Shown here: positions 24,227 to 34,063 of the stretch, one piece after another
Layout: each line of letters begins with the position of its first letter
How positions within the stretch are numbered: position 1 is the first letter of the stretch
NCBI RefSeq assembly: GCF_900187445.1
Contig: NZ_FYEB01000014.1
Coordinates: 1 to 64,000 of the forward strand
Direction of reading: 5' to 3'
From: Pseudomonas sp. Irchel s3b2
Lineage (GTDB): Bacteria; Pseudomonadota; Gammaproteobacteria; Pseudomonadales; Pseudomonadaceae
DNA: 64,000 nt
Translations under genes and position numbers: made by a program
The notes under the pieces: model-generated
The model's input: the letters and a program-made list of their open reading frames with translations, nothing else
What the model was told of the DNA's origin: nothing
Database searches by the model: none

Positions 24227-25153
24227 TCAGTGGTCAGCTTGCCAGCCTTTGTACTCCATGACATTAGCCCGGGTTACAAGTGAAGGTTGAAGCAGTACCG
24301 TTGTGCTTTCCAAAGATTTGCCATTCAACAGGTCATAACCCATCGTTACGGCCTGTTGTGCCTGGCCCCAAGGGGATTGAGAGGCGGATGCCTGGATCTG
24401 TGTATCGCTTTTGAGCGCAGTCTCTATATCGGGAGCCCCATCCACCGATGCGATAATGATGCCTTTGCGCTTGAGTTGTTTTGCTGCCAGGTCGGCACCT
24501 ATGGCCTGGGGATCATTGATCGCGAACACCGCGTCGATTTTTGCAAAGCGAGTCAAGTCGCCTTGCATCACGCTGTAGCCACCTTCGCGCGAGCCTTTGG
24601 CATCTTGATTATCAGACAGCACCTTGATATCGGGTGCCTGCGCGAAAACACTCTTACAGCCATTGACTCGGTCCAATACTGCTGAAGTCTGCGTACCATT
24701 CTGGATAATAACGTTACCCTTGCCACCCAGCTTCTCAGAGATGTACTGACATACAATCCTGCCGGCTTCGACGTTATCGGTCTGTACCGTGGCGTTGGCA
24801 CCTTGCACCATGACATCTACGCCCACAACCACTATGCCTGCCTTCCTTGCTTTCGCAATCGCAGGCGCGATTGCTACAGGGTCGACGGCATTGACAAGAA
24901 TCAAGTCTACGCCCGAAGAAATGAAGTTATCGATTTGAGTGAACTGCTTATTCAAATCGTAATCTGCCGACACCGAGATAAATTTTGCAGCTGGATTGAT
25001 ATGCAGTGCCTCGGCTTTGGCGCCATCTACCATCGCTACAAAATAAGGATTACCCAGCGAGCCAACCGTTATCCCGACGGATTTCAACTCTCGTGCTTGA
25101 GCACTGCTAAATGCCAAGAGTGTACAAACAGCGGTAAATATTATTTTTTTCAT
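24227..25153 (-). CDS. Sugar ABC transporter periplasmic binding protein (FrcB/RbsB type)
   Basis: This 308-residue precursor has a signal peptide ending near AQA and a periplasmic-binding-protein type 1 fold (GITVGSLGNPYF, then VDLILVNAVDPVAI, DNVEAGR, ASVDGAPD). The substrate is probably a hexose, and fructose is the best guess given the neighbouring fructokinase and isomerase. It lies between the permease and the FrcK-like gene. Confidence 0.85.
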   Translation of the reverse strand: MKKIIFTAVCTLLAFSSAQARELKSVGITVGSLGNPYFVAMVDGAKAEALHINPAAKFISVSADYDLNKQFTQIDNFISSGVDLILVNAVDPVAIAPAIAKARKAGIVVVGVDVMVQGANATVQTDNVEAGRIVCQYISEKLGGKGNVIIQNGTQTSAVLDRVNGCKSVFAQAPDIKVLSDNQDAKGSREGGYSVMQGDLTRFAKIDAVFAINDPQAIGADLAAKQLKRKGIIIASVDGAPDIETALKSDTQIQASASQSPWGQAQQAVTMGYDLLNGKSLESTTVLLQPSLVTRANVMEYKGWQADH

Positions 25154-25196
25154 GAGAACTGTCTCTTGTTATTGGAGTGTGGGGGTTATATATGAT

Positions 25197-26219
25197 TCAG
25201 GTTCGTGCACCTGACTGCCGAAAGCGATCGAGGGCTACCGCTCCGATGATGACAACACCTTTGATAATGTATTGCCAGATATCCGAAACTCCCAGCAATA
25301 TCAGGCCATTGGAAAGTGTAGCGATAATCAGGGCGCCAATTAGCGTACCGATGATGGTGCCGACGCCTCCTGTAAAGCGTGTGCCTCCCAGAATAACGGC
25401 GGCGATAGCGTCGAGTTCATAAGACTGTCCCATTTGCAGTCCGTTGGCCGCCATCAGTCGAGCGGAAGTCATGATAGCCCCCACACCCGCCAACAAACCG
25501 GATAGGGCATAAGCAAATAACAGGACTTTCCAGACTTTGATTCCCGACAACCGTGCGGCCTCAGGATTGCCGCCCACTGCGTAAATCTGTACGCCTAATA
25601 CCGTACGTCGAAGAATAATCCACGAAAGAGCAACCACTACTACCGCGATTACAACCAGCCATGGCACCCCGAACAAACTTTCGTTCCCAATGTAAGCAAA
25701 GGACAGGTCGGGATTGAAAACCGTTTTGTCTTCGCCGATGAGGCGTGCGACTCCACGCATCGCAGTCAATCCGCCTAGCGTGACGATAAACGCCGGTAGC
25801 TTTCCAAAAGCAACCAATACACCATTGACGAGCCCTAGCAGTAGTCCGACTCCAAGCCCCGCAGCGATGGCCAGGGGAGCAAACCCCGGAATTTGCGATA
25901 CCAATAGCGCTACTACTGCGGAAACAGCCAGAATCGAACCAACCGAAAGGTCGATTCCACCTGTCAAAATCACGAAAGTCAGACCTGACGCCAATACCAC
26001 GTTGATAGAGGCTTGCTGACTGATGATTGAGAAATTCTGGACCGAGAAAAAGCTCTCGCTCATCAGGCCAAAGCCTACACAAAGGAGTAACAACACGGGC
26101 AGCATGCCCGCCACTCTCATCAATTGGCGCATTTTATCCTGCGCGGAAGCTTCGGGGATGCTTCGTACACCAGGCGTGGTGAAGTCACTTGCTACTTTGC
26201 TTTGCAGTGGGGAAGTCAT
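25197..26219 (-). CDS. Sugar ABC transporter permease (FrcC/RbsC type)
   Basis: This 340-residue inner-membrane protein has about ten hydrophobic spans and the BPD_transp_2 hallmark GGIDLSVGS; a second hallmark is AVILGGTRFTGGVGT. Its start overlaps the stop of the ATPase gene by four bases, so the two are coupled. Confidence 0.88.
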   Translation of the reverse strand: MTSPLQSKVASDFTTPGVRSIPEASAQDKMRQLMRVAGMLPVLLLLCVGFGLMSESFFSVQNFSIISQQASINVVLASGLTFVILTGGIDLSVGSILAVSAVVALLVSQIPGFAPLAIAAGLGVGLLLGLVNGVLVAFGKLPAFIVTLGGLTAMRGVARLIGEDKTVFNPDLSFAYIGNESLFGVPWLVVIAVVVVALSWIILRRTVLGVQIYAVGGNPEAARLSGIKVWKVLLFAYALSGLLAGVGAIMTSARLMAANGLQMGQSYELDAIAAVILGGTRFTGGVGTIIGTLIGALIIATLSNGLILLGVSDIWQYIIKGVVIIGAVALDRFRQSGART

Positions 26220-27775
26220 GGGACTAAGTCTCCGTTGGCTAGAGTCAACCTGTCGCTGCCTGTGGCAAACGCGATAATGGCTTCAGGTGTGATATCAAGA
26301 CCGCTGTGGCCACCGAGTTCGGTGACAAGTTTACCTTCACACATGACCAATACACGGTCGGCAATTCCAACGATCTCTGGTAGTTCACTTGAAATTATCA
26401 CTACGCAAACGCCGGATGCTGCTAATGCATTGATGATTTTATATATTTCTGATTTAGCCCCAATGTCGACACCCGATGTAGGCTCGTCGAGGAACAATAC
26501 TCTGGGCTTCATTTCCAGCAGACGAGCCAGCAAAACTTTTTGCTGGTTGCCTCCGGACAGCGCTCCAACATTGATATCTGAGGACGCTTTGATATTGAGT
26601 GCCTGGATTGCTTGTTCGGTACGTCCAGTTCCGGCCGTTCGGTCCACAAACCCGGCAAATCGAGCATCACTTCCCACAACACAGACATTGATATTGTCGT
26701 GGACACTCATGTCGAGAAAAAGGCCCAGTGCTTTGCGGTCTTCTGTCAGATAGACGATGCCTGCGTTACCTGCATCGCGAGTAGAGCGTATGACTACAGC
26801 TTCGCCGTCCATTTCAATCTTTCCGCCTGAGTACGCATCGACGCCTGCGATTAATCGGGCAAGTTCGGTTCTTCCAGAACCCACCAGTCCTGCAATCCCG
26901 AGAATTTCGCCGGCATACAGATCGAAACTGCAATCCTGAATTTTGAAGTCATCTGTAAGATTGCGAACACGTAGTATCGGTTGCTCGTAAGAGCACAAAG
27001 AGCGCTCATGGGCGTAGAAGCCGGAAACATCGCGGCCAACCATCATCCGGACCAGGGTTTCAGCTGACAGCGTGACGCGATCCAGCGAACCAACGTAATG
27101 ACCGTCCCGGAGCACCGAAACAAAATCGGACAATGCGTATATCTCGGCCATTCGATGGCTGATATAGATGATCGCGACGCCATCATCACGTAGCTGGCGA
27201 ATCAATGTAAAAAGACTTTCGGTCTCTTTTGTGGATAGCGGCGTTGTAGGCTCGTCCATCACCAGGATTCGCGTATCGGCATGAATTGCACGCGCGATTT
27301 CAACAAGTTGTTGGTCCGCAATCGACAAGGTGCCGACCAGTGCGTGCGGATCAAATGTGACGCCAAGTCGCTTGAGTACTACCAGCGCACCTTCGGTCAT
27401 TGCCTTGCGGTTTATAACCCCACATCGTCGAATCTCTCTACCCAGGTAGATGTTCTCCACCACGCTCATATTCGCGCACAAGCTGAGCTCTTGATAGATG
27501 ACGGATATGCCATGGCGCTTCGCATCGTTCACGCCATAGTTTCGAATATCACATCCGTCGATTCGTATAGTGCCACTGTCGGCGACATAGGCCCCCGATA
27601 GTATTTTCATCAGAGTGGATTTTCCGGCGCCGTTTTCGCCCATTAGCGCGTGGATTTGTCCAGGGAAAATACTGAGGTCAATGTCATGCAGGACGCGCAC
27701 TCCATTGAATGACTTCGAGATGGAATGCATTTCCAATAGGGCAGGAGGGGGGCTTTCAGATCCAGTGCTCAGCAT
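26216..27775 (-). CDS. Sugar ABC transporter ATPase, double-domain (FrcA/RbsA type)
   Basis: This 519-residue cytoplasmic protein has two ATPase domains. Domain 1 has Walker A GENGAGKST and Walker B ILVMDEPTTPLS. Domain 2 has a degenerate GLVGSGRTEL P-loop, signature LSGGNQQKV and Walker B VLFLDEPTSGVD. The open frame extends upstream to 27985, but ATG at 27775 with AAGGAG is the start; the upstream part crosses both operators. It is the first gene of the operon. Confidence 0.9.
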   Translation of the reverse strand: MLSTGSESPPPALLEMHSISKSFNGVRVLHDIDLSIFPGQIHALMGENGAGKSTLMKILSGAYVADSGTIRIDGCDIRNYGVNDAKRHGISVIYQELSLCANMSVVENIYLGREIRRCGVINRKAMTEGALVVLKRLGVTFDPHALVGTLSIADQQLVEIARAIHADTRILVMDEPTTPLSTKETESLFTLIRQLRDDGVAIIYISHRMAEIYALSDFVSVLRDGHYVGSLDRVTLSAETLVRMMVGRDVSGFYAHERSLCSYEQPILRVRNLTDDFKIQDCSFDLYAGEILGIAGLVGSGRTELARLIAGVDAYSGGKIEMDGEAVVIRSTRDAGNAGIVYLTEDRKALGLFLDMSVHDNINVCVVGSDARFAGFVDRTAGTGRTEQAIQALNIKASSDINVGALSGGNQQKVLLARLLEMKPRVLFLDEPTSGVDIGAKSEIYKIINALAASGVCVVIISSELPEIVGIADRVLVMCEGKLVTELGGHSGLDITPEAIIAFATGSDRLTLANGDLVP

Positions 27776-27853
27776 AGCTGTTAACTCCTTATCTTCCGAT
27801 TTGAGAAGCTGTTGAAACCTCTCATCGGTGTTCTTGTTTGAGCAACATAGTCG

Positions 27854-27885
27854 AAAGGAAAGCGCTTGCGCAAGCGCTTTCCTTT
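27854..27885. promoter_or_regulatory. LacI-family operator 1, 32-base perfect palindrome
   Basis: The half-site AAAGGAAAGCGCTTGC is followed by its exact inverted copy. The core GCGCTTGCGCAAGCGC has the central CG-flanked symmetry of LacI/GalR-family operators. Its centre is about 94 bases upstream of the ATPase gene start. Confidence 0.8.
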
Positions 27886-27970
27886 TCGTTCGAGGAATTC
27901 TCCAGAAAGCACTTCCATGTCCATCCACTAGGGAAGCCCCGATCAAAGAGAGCTCGAACAGGATGTTAGA

Positions 27971-27992
27971 AAAGCGCTTGCGCAAGCGCTTT
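27971..27992. promoter_or_regulatory. LacI-family operator 2, 22-base perfect palindrome
   Basis: It repeats the same 22-base core, half-site AAAGCGCTTGC, as operator 1 and is 112 bases from it centre to centre. Two identical sites suggest looping or cooperative binding by the divergent regulator at 28294. Confidence 0.78.
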
Positions 27993-28293
27993 CGTCTCGG
28001 CTATGCTTTTTTCAACAAGCGCTGCTGCGTCCATTAATTGGTTCGCAGGATGATCGCTACGATAATAAAAAGGAGTGCCCGGCTATGCTGCATAGCGGAT
28101 TCCACCATCTCGATTCACAGACTTCAGATGCACTGCGCACCTCGCTGGGTCTTTCACGAAATTGCGGGTTCGTCCCGGCGTCAATTCCGAGAGCCATCGA
28201 CGCATTTTCTCGCCGTGAGCTTTACAATAGGTAGCAACTGGACATGAGTTCAGCGCTATCCATCAAATCACGCGAGAAAAGGAGTGATGCACA

Positions 28294-29304
28294 GTGGGCG
28301 CAAAGATGAGCGATGTCGCGAGAGCCGCGAACGTATCGATGTCTACGGTATCTCATGTACTCAACGGTACTCGTAAAGTACATCCTGACACCGTCCGTAG
28401 CGTGAATCAGGCTGTAGAGTCCGTAGGCTATATTCGAAACTCACTCGCTCGGTCTCTGGCTCGTTCCTCTTCGGGTTCGGGTGCCATCGGTGTGGCGATT
28501 GCTACGCTTTCAAACTATTACTTCAGTGAAACAGTACGTGCCATTGAAGCGGCATGCGCGAAAAGCGGTTTGATGATGATACTGGTCAACACGCAAAGAG
28601 ATCCGGAACAGGAACTTAAAGCGGTCAAGGCACTGCATGAGCGACGTGTTGACGGGATTGTACTCGCCTCGGAATATGATCCGGAAAATCGAGTATTTAA
28701 TTACTTGAAAGCCAACAAGATACCCACGGTTCTCATCGATCGACTGCTCTCGACGTCTTTCGATCAGGTGGGGGTAGAGAATAAGCACTCATCTCAAGAG
28801 TTGATTGCACATTTGATTAAACTGGGTCATCGGCGTATCGGGATGGTATCTGGGCGATTGACTCAGTCTTCTTCTCATGAGCGAATTGACGGCTACCGTG
28901 CGGCTTTAGCTGACGCTGGAATTGAGTACGAAGATCAATTGGTTTGCTGTGGTGAATCGGCGATTGCACCGGCAATGGAAGCCACTCGCCGTTTGCTATC
29001 GCTAGAGCATCCGCCCACTGCAATAATGACTGCAAACAACTTGATGACCATTGGTGCAATGCAGGCCCTTCGTGAAGCGGGACTTGAGGTGCCAAAGGAT
29101 ATCGCGCTGGTTGGCTTTGACGATTTCGACTGGGCGGATGCTTTTAGCCCAAGACTGACAGTTGTAGCGCAACCTCTCGAGGAACTCGGAGCCCAGGCGG
29201 TGAAGCTTTTATTGAAGCGCATCAAGCAACCTGAGGGTCGACGTCAGACTATTAGATTGAAACCCTCTTTAATCCAGCGAGATTCTTGCGGCGCTCCCAA
29301 ATGA
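28294..29304 (+). CDS. LacI-family regulator of the sugar operon
   Basis: This 336-residue repressor has an N-terminal helix-turn-helix (MSDVARAANVSMSTVSHVLN), a hinge and a PBP1-type effector domain (VDGIVLASEYDP, PTVLIDR, VGFDDFDWADAFSPRLT). The start is GTG at 28294, nine bases after AGGAG; ATG at 28306 is an alternative. It is divergent from the transport operon with two operators between. The effector is probably the imported sugar or its phosphate. Confidence 0.88.
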   Translation: MGAKMSDVARAANVSMSTVSHVLNGTRKVHPDTVRSVNQAVESVGYIRNSLARSLARSSSGSGAIGVAIATLSNYYFSETVRAIEAACAKSGLMMILVNTQRDPEQELKAVKALHERRVDGIVLASEYDPENRVFNYLKANKIPTVLIDRLLSTSFDQVGVENKHSSQELIAHLIKLGHRRIGMVSGRLTQSSSHERIDGYRAALADAGIEYEDQLVCCGESAIAPAMEATRRLLSLEHPPTAIMTANNLMTIGAMQALREAGLEVPKDIALVGFDDFDWADAFSPRLTVVAQPLEELGAQAVKLLLKRIKQPEGRRQTIRLKPSLIQRDSCGAPK

Positions 29305-29701
29305 CTGTACTCAGGGTTTCGTCCTGAGGATCTAGCGGTGCAGACGTGAATTATTTGACGCTTGTCCACGTCTCGCCGTCTGGATAACTTTTAAACTAAA
29401 TGACTGGCACCTGGTTTCCTTTTGTCGTGCACGTGTTTGCTGCTTGAGTGGTCCAAGTTCGATTTTGTTTTCTTCAGGTTTCAATGATTTCGTTATAGCG
29501 ATAGACATTTATTTGAATCGCGATGGAGAACGCTGGCCTTCGCGGGACTAAATCCGATAATTGGGTCGTAACTGCACAATGCAGGGCTTATTCCTGTGAT
29601 GGCGCTTCTGCGTTTGCAGAATTACAAAACGCCCACATTTGAATGGCAAAAAAAGGGTCGATTGAGACGGCACAAGCCGTATTGGCGAAGAAGGGCTGAG
29701 C
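29305..29701. other. Gene-free stretch between the LacI regulator and pgi
   Basis: About 400 bases of relatively AT-rich DNA. I find no copy of the frc operator, no REP element and no convincing promoter or gene. It presumably carries the pgi promoter. Confidence 0.4.
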
Positions 29702-31366
29702 ATGAATAACTACAACAAAACGAATGATGTAACTGCACTGCCGGCATGGCGCAATCTGCTCGACCATCGGGAGAGCATGAAAAATTTTAGTATGCGCGAT
29801 GCCTTTCGAGATGACAGCAAACGCTTTCAAGACTTTTCCTTGGCGGGCTGCGGGCTTTTTTTGGATTACTCCAAAAACCTGATCACTCACGAAACGCGTT
29901 CATTGCTTGTAAACCTTGCTCGTGAGGCAGGCGTGGAACAGGCAGCGCATGCCATGTTCAGTGGAGAGAAAATCAACGGCTCCGAGGGACGTCCAGTGCT
30001 GCATACCGCGCTGCGGCGACCAGTTGGGGACGCTTTGATGGTCGATGGTCGCAACTTGATGCGCGATGTGCATGGCGCCCTGGCGCAGATGACTGACGTT
30101 GTGAGTCGTATCCATAATCATCTGTGGCGTGGTTACAACGACAAGGTAATCACCGATGTCGTGAACATTGGTATTGGTGGCTCATTTCTGGGCCCGGAGC
30201 TTGTCTCTGAGGCGCTCGCGCCTTTCGCACGGCATGGGGTGCGGTGCCATTATCTAGCTAACATCGACGGCAGTGAATTCCGAGAAGTTACAGCCGGACT
30301 GAATGTAGAAACAACGCTGTTCATCATCTCCAGCAAAACCTTCGGTACGCTTGAAACCCTGAAGAATGCACAAGCTTCTCGTAGCTGGTACTTGGCTAAG
30401 GGTGGGACGGAAGAGAAGCTATATCGCCATTTCATTGCTGTGACAAGTAATCGCCAGGCAGCGCTGGATTTCGGCATCCGTGAAGCAAACATTTTTCCTA
30501 TGTGGGACTGGGTCGGTGGCCGTTACTCACTATGGTCTGCCATTGGCCTGCCGATTGCTCTGGCCATTGGCATCGCTAACTTCAAGGAGCTGCTATCCGG
30601 CGCGTACGCTATGGATCAGCATTTCCTGAACGAACCATTGGAACAGAACCTTCCTGTTCTTTTAGCGGTACTCGGCGTTTGGTATCACAACTTTTGGGGT
30701 GCGCAAAGCTATGCGTTCTTGCCCTATGACCATTACCTGCGCAACTTCGTGAAGCATCTGCAGCAGATGGACATGGAGTCAAATGGCAAAAGTGTTCGTC
30801 ATGACGGCACGGCAGTGTCCTGCAGCACGGGCCCGGTAATCTGGGGCGGCGTGGGGTGTAACGGACAGCATGCTTACCACCAGTTGCTGCATCAGGGAAC
30901 GCCTCTGATTCCAGCTGACTTCATTGTGCCTGTGGTCAGCCACAATCCAGTGGCTGATCATCAGGAATGGCTGTACGCCAATTGCTTGTCTCAAAGCCAA
31001 GCGCTGATGTGGGGCAAAACCCGCAGTGAAGCTGAGGCAGAGCTAAAAGCCAAAGGCCTTTCATCCAGTGAGATTGAACGATTGGCGCCGCATAAAGTGA
31101 TCCCCGGTAACCGGCCAAGCAATACAGTTGCTCTTGAGATCATCAATCCACATAGCCTTGGTGCGCTGATCGCCCTTTATGAGCACAAGGTCTTTGTCCA
31201 GGGCGTAATTTGGGGAGTCAATTCGTTTGATCAATGGGGCGTGGAACTGGGCAAGGAGCTAAGTAACAGCGTCCATGGACTCCTGACTCGCTATGACGCG
31301 CAACCGGCTGATGATTCCTCGACGCAGGGTCTTATAGATTTCTTCCGAGGACGTCATCGGGGGTAG
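29702..31366 (+). CDS. pgi: Glucose-6-phosphate isomerase
   Basis: This 554-residue enzyme interconverts fructose-6-phosphate and glucose-6-phosphate. Signature segments are present: IGGSFLGPELV, SSKTFGTLETLKNA, the active-site GVGCNGQHAYHQLLHQG and NSFDQWGVELGK. Pseudomonads lack 6-phosphofructokinase, so fructose-6-phosphate must pass through this step to enter the Entner-Doudoroff pathway, which explains a copy inside the sugar cassette. It is probably a second copy beside a housekeeping pgi; I cannot check this from the window. Confidence 0.92.
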   Translation: MNNYNKTNDVTALPAWRNLLDHRESMKNFSMRDAFRDDSKRFQDFSLAGCGLFLDYSKNLITHETRSLLVNLAREAGVEQAAHAMFSGEKINGSEGRPVLHTALRRPVGDALMVDGRNLMRDVHGALAQMTDVVSRIHNHLWRGYNDKVITDVVNIGIGGSFLGPELVSEALAPFARHGVRCHYLANIDGSEFREVTAGLNVETTLFIISSKTFGTLETLKNAQASRSWYLAKGGTEEKLYRHFIAVTSNRQAALDFGIREANIFPMWDWVGGRYSLWSAIGLPIALAIGIANFKELLSGAYAMDQHFLNEPLEQNLPVLLAVLGVWYHNFWGAQSYAFLPYDHYLRNFVKHLQQMDMESNGKSVRHDGTAVSCSTGPVIWGGVGCNGQHAYHQLLHQGTPLIPADFIVPVVSHNPVADHQEWLYANCLSQSQALMWGKTRSEAEAELKAKGLSSSEIERLAPHKVIPGNRPSNTVALEIINPHSLGALIALYEHKVFVQGVIWGVNSFDQWGVELGKELSNSVHGLLTRYDAQPADDSSTQGLIDFFRGRHRG

Positions 31367-31481
31367 AGCCTCTCCCTTTCGAAAACCGGTGCGTGGGAGT
31401 TAACCCGCGTACTTTGATTAAAAGCGTGCTGTTCGCGTTATCGGCCTTGTCCAATAAATATAAAAACAAAAGGTGTTATGA

Positions 31482-32708
31482 ATGAACGTTAAAACTCTCA
31501 GCGCAGTTCTGGGTGCGTCCTTTGCTGTCGGCTTTTTGCCCGTTGACGCGTATTCAACAGACTTCAGTGGTTATTTCAGAACCGGAGTTGGAGATTCGAC
31601 TGAAGGAGGGAAACAGTCGTGTTTTCAGCTACCGGGCGCGCAATCCAAATACCGTCTTGGCAACGAATGCGAGCAATACCTGGAGCTGGATTTGCGTCAG
31701 GATCTGCTTTCACTGGACGACGGCTCGGTGGTCAGCGTGGAAGGCATGGCACAGTTTTATAACGAGTATGGCCATGAACCAAAATTTGACGGGGAGCACG
31801 GCTATACGCGGATGAGTCAGCTCTACGCTGAGTGGAGCAAGATGCCGGTATTGAATGGCGGTTCTTTCTGGGCGGGCCGTCGCTACTACAACCGAAACGA
31901 CATCAATATTTCCGACTACTTCTACTGGAACCAAAGCTCAACGGGCTTTGGGTTCGACCAGGTCGCATTGGGAGATCTGAAATACAGCTACGTGTTCTCA
32001 CGCAAGGACAACGTCTTCCAAAAGGATTTTGTCACCCGTCATGATGTGACCGTCAGCGGATTCAACACAAATCCCGGTGGCGAGGTTCAGCTGGGCGTCA
32101 GTTATCTGGACAAGCCGAGCCGCGAGAATGCTCATCAGGGCTGGTCGGTGGTTGCCCAGCACAAGCAGGTCGCGTTTCTTGGCGGAGTCAACAAGTTCGC
32201 TGTTCAATACGGCCGCGGGCCGGGCACCGCATTGGGCTACACCGGTGATACCACGTTGGATGAGAGCAATAAGAGCTGGCGGGTCGTGGAGTTTTTCGAC
32301 TGGCAAATGACTCATGCTTTCAGTGGTCAAGTTGAATTGGTCTATCAAAAAGACACGCGCCCTGATGGTGATGATCAGAACTGGTTATCCATTGGTGTCC
32401 GGCCAATTTATGCGTTCACGGATCAGTTCAAGTTGATCACAGAAGTTGGGCGCGACCAGGTTGAAGCCGCGGACGGTACCCGAAAACTCACTAAGTACAC
32501 CATCGCGCCGACCTGGTCTCCGAAGGGCCCGGGATTCTGGGACAGGCCGGAATTTCGTCTGTATTACACCTACGCTACCTGGAACAAGGCTGCGCAACGC
32601 GCCGCCACCTTGCAATCTCCGGGATCGGCGTTGTCTGATACCGGTTCGTTTGGTACAGACCTGCACGGTTCCAACGTAGGGTTTCAGATCGAGTATTGGT
32701 GGAAATAA
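31482..32708 (+). CDS. LamB/ScrY-type maltoporin-family outer membrane porin
   Basis: This 408-residue precursor has a signal peptide (about 1-25) and a beta-barrel rich in aromatic residues. LamB hallmarks are visible: an early Cys pair, WAGRRYYNRNDINISDYFYW and a C-terminal GSNVGFQIEYWWK. It should let sugars cross the outer membrane. It follows pgi by 115 bases. Substrate specificity cannot be read from sequence; ScrY-type porins carry sucrose or other sugars. Confidence 0.87.
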   Translation: MNVKTLSAVLGASFAVGFLPVDAYSTDFSGYFRTGVGDSTEGGKQSCFQLPGAQSKYRLGNECEQYLELDLRQDLLSLDDGSVVSVEGMAQFYNEYGHEPKFDGEHGYTRMSQLYAEWSKMPVLNGGSFWAGRRYYNRNDINISDYFYWNQSSTGFGFDQVALGDLKYSYVFSRKDNVFQKDFVTRHDVTVSGFNTNPGGEVQLGVSYLDKPSRENAHQGWSVVAQHKQVAFLGGVNKFAVQYGRGPGTALGYTGDTTLDESNKSWRVVEFFDWQMTHAFSGQVELVYQKDTRPDGDDQNWLSIGVRPIYAFTDQFKLITEVGRDQVEAADGTRKLTKYTIAPTWSPKGPGFWDRPEFRLYYTYATWNKAAQRAATLQSPGSALSDTGSFGTDLHGSNVGFQIEYWWK

Positions 32709-32751
32709 ACGCCTGAAATGACAGTGGCTGACAATCAGCCCCAAGTCAGAT

Positions 32752-32777
32752 GCGCTGAACGTTGTGACGTTCAGCGC
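32752..32777. terminator. Hairpin after the porin gene
   Basis: GCGCTGAACG and CGTTCAGCGC form a perfect ten-base-pair stem with a six-base loop, about 45 bases after the porin stop. A U-tract is absent. Confidence 0.45.
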
Positions 32778-32876
32778 CATCGTTATCGAATATTGTTGAA
32801 GCTTTATCAGGCGAGTCACTCAGAGCGAGAGACAACGTCACCCTCCTTTTATCCGGTGATCGAGTTTGTAATTGCG

Positions 32877-33965
32877 TCACTGTGTCGATTTTCGCATCAA
32901 CTCTTTGCGCAATTTTCCGGGGGACATGCCAAACATGTTCTGAAAATGTCGAATGAAATGAGGTGCATCGGCGAACCCGCATTCGAAAGCGATTTCCCCT
33001 ATATGTCGATCCGAGCTGATGAGGAGCCATCGGCCAAACCTGAGTCGAACCTGACGGTAGAATTGGGCTGGAGTGTTGCTGGTTTCGGCGACAAACAGCC
33101 GTTCAAGTTGCCGTTTACTGGTACCGACAAGGTTTGCGATTGAGTCAATGTCCAAGGGTTCGGTCATGTGCTTTTCCATCAGCATCACGGCTTCGTGCAG
33201 ACGCCTGTTCGAAGAACTGGCGTAGCCAAGTGCCTTTCGCCGGTCGACGAAACTGCCGGAACTGCTTTTTGCGACCGTCATCTGATGAACAACTTTGCCG
33301 GCCCGATCCGGGCCGCAATGCACCCCAATAAGATGAATGGCCAATTCAATCACCGAGATACCGCCTGCGCAGGTGATCCGATCCTTGTCGATGAGAAAGT
33401 CACTGTTGCTGACAAAGCGCAATCTGGGGAACAGACGTTTCCAGTCGTCGCAATGGTAGGCATGTACGCAAGCGGTACGTCCCTCCATCAAGCCATGTCG
33501 AGCGAGCACGAAGCTGCCCGTGCATAGACCGATCAACGGCACGTTAGCGGCTGCTGCCTGATGCAGAAATGCCGGATACGTCTTTGGTGCGGCCTCAAGA
33601 GAATCAAGCAGCCCACCAATCACCACGATGTAATCAAATTGATGAGGATTGGTGAGCTCAGTGTCGATAGGCACGTCCAGTCCACAGCTGGAAATGACTC
33701 TTTGCCCAAGGGTACCCAGTACTTTCCATTGGCAGCGTATCGGACGGCTCTGATCACCCGTATCGGCGGCATGTCGCAGCGCATCGGTCAGCCCTGACAG
33801 TGACAGCAAGGGGAAACGCGGCCACAACACAATGCCAATAGACAACTCGGTAGTGCCGCGTTGGCTTGGCGGATGTCGTGCCCGACCATTATCAAGCTCT
33901 TCCACGAGGCTTTCGCTGGAGGCCTTGGGCAGTGCATCTCCGAAATGTCGCAAATGTTCAATCAT
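32877..33965 (-). CDS. GlxA-family transcriptional regulator (DJ-1/PfpI plus AraC)
   Basis: This 362-residue protein has an N-terminal DJ-1/PfpI-like domain (IGIVLWPRFPLLSL, GLCTGSFVLARHG) and a C-terminal AraC double helix-turn-helix (LVGTSKRQLERLF, IAFECGFADAPHFIRHFQNMFG). Such regulators control amino-acid or quaternary-amine catabolism in pseudomonads. It is divergent from the ABC transporter and amidase genes and is their likely activator. Confidence 0.87.
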   Translation of the reverse strand: MIEHLRHFGDALPKASSESLVEELDNGRARHPPSQRGTTELSIGIVLWPRFPLLSLSGLTDALRHAADTGDQSRPIRCQWKVLGTLGQRVISSCGLDVPIDTELTNPHQFDYIVVIGGLLDSLEAAPKTYPAFLHQAAAANVPLIGLCTGSFVLARHGLMEGRTACVHAYHCDDWKRLFPRLRFVSNSDFLIDKDRITCAGGISVIELAIHLIGVHCGPDRAGKVVHQMTVAKSSSGSFVDRRKALGYASSSNRRLHEAVMLMEKHMTEPLDIDSIANLVGTSKRQLERLFVAETSNTPAQFYRQVRLRFGRWLLISSDRHIGEIAFECGFADAPHFIRHFQNMFGMSPGKLRKELMRKSTQ

Positions 33966-34063
33966 TCATGCAAACCATCCAACCAGTTATACCGCCGATC
34001 ACCATACGATGAGCGTCTGCCCAACACCATGCTGTTCATAAAAAAACAATCGAGGAGCACGTG

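Larger units (their letters stand above)
27776..28293. other. Divergent control region of the sugar operon and lacI-type regulator
   Basis: This 518-base stretch holds two long palindromic operators (27854-27885 and 27971-27992), both nearer the transport operon. The rest, 28000-28293, shows no gene or repeat that I recognise. Confidence 0.7.

Noticed and set aside
29588..29890. 100-codon minus-strand frame over the pgi start
   Set aside because: It overlaps pgi, has no family resemblance and no start signal.
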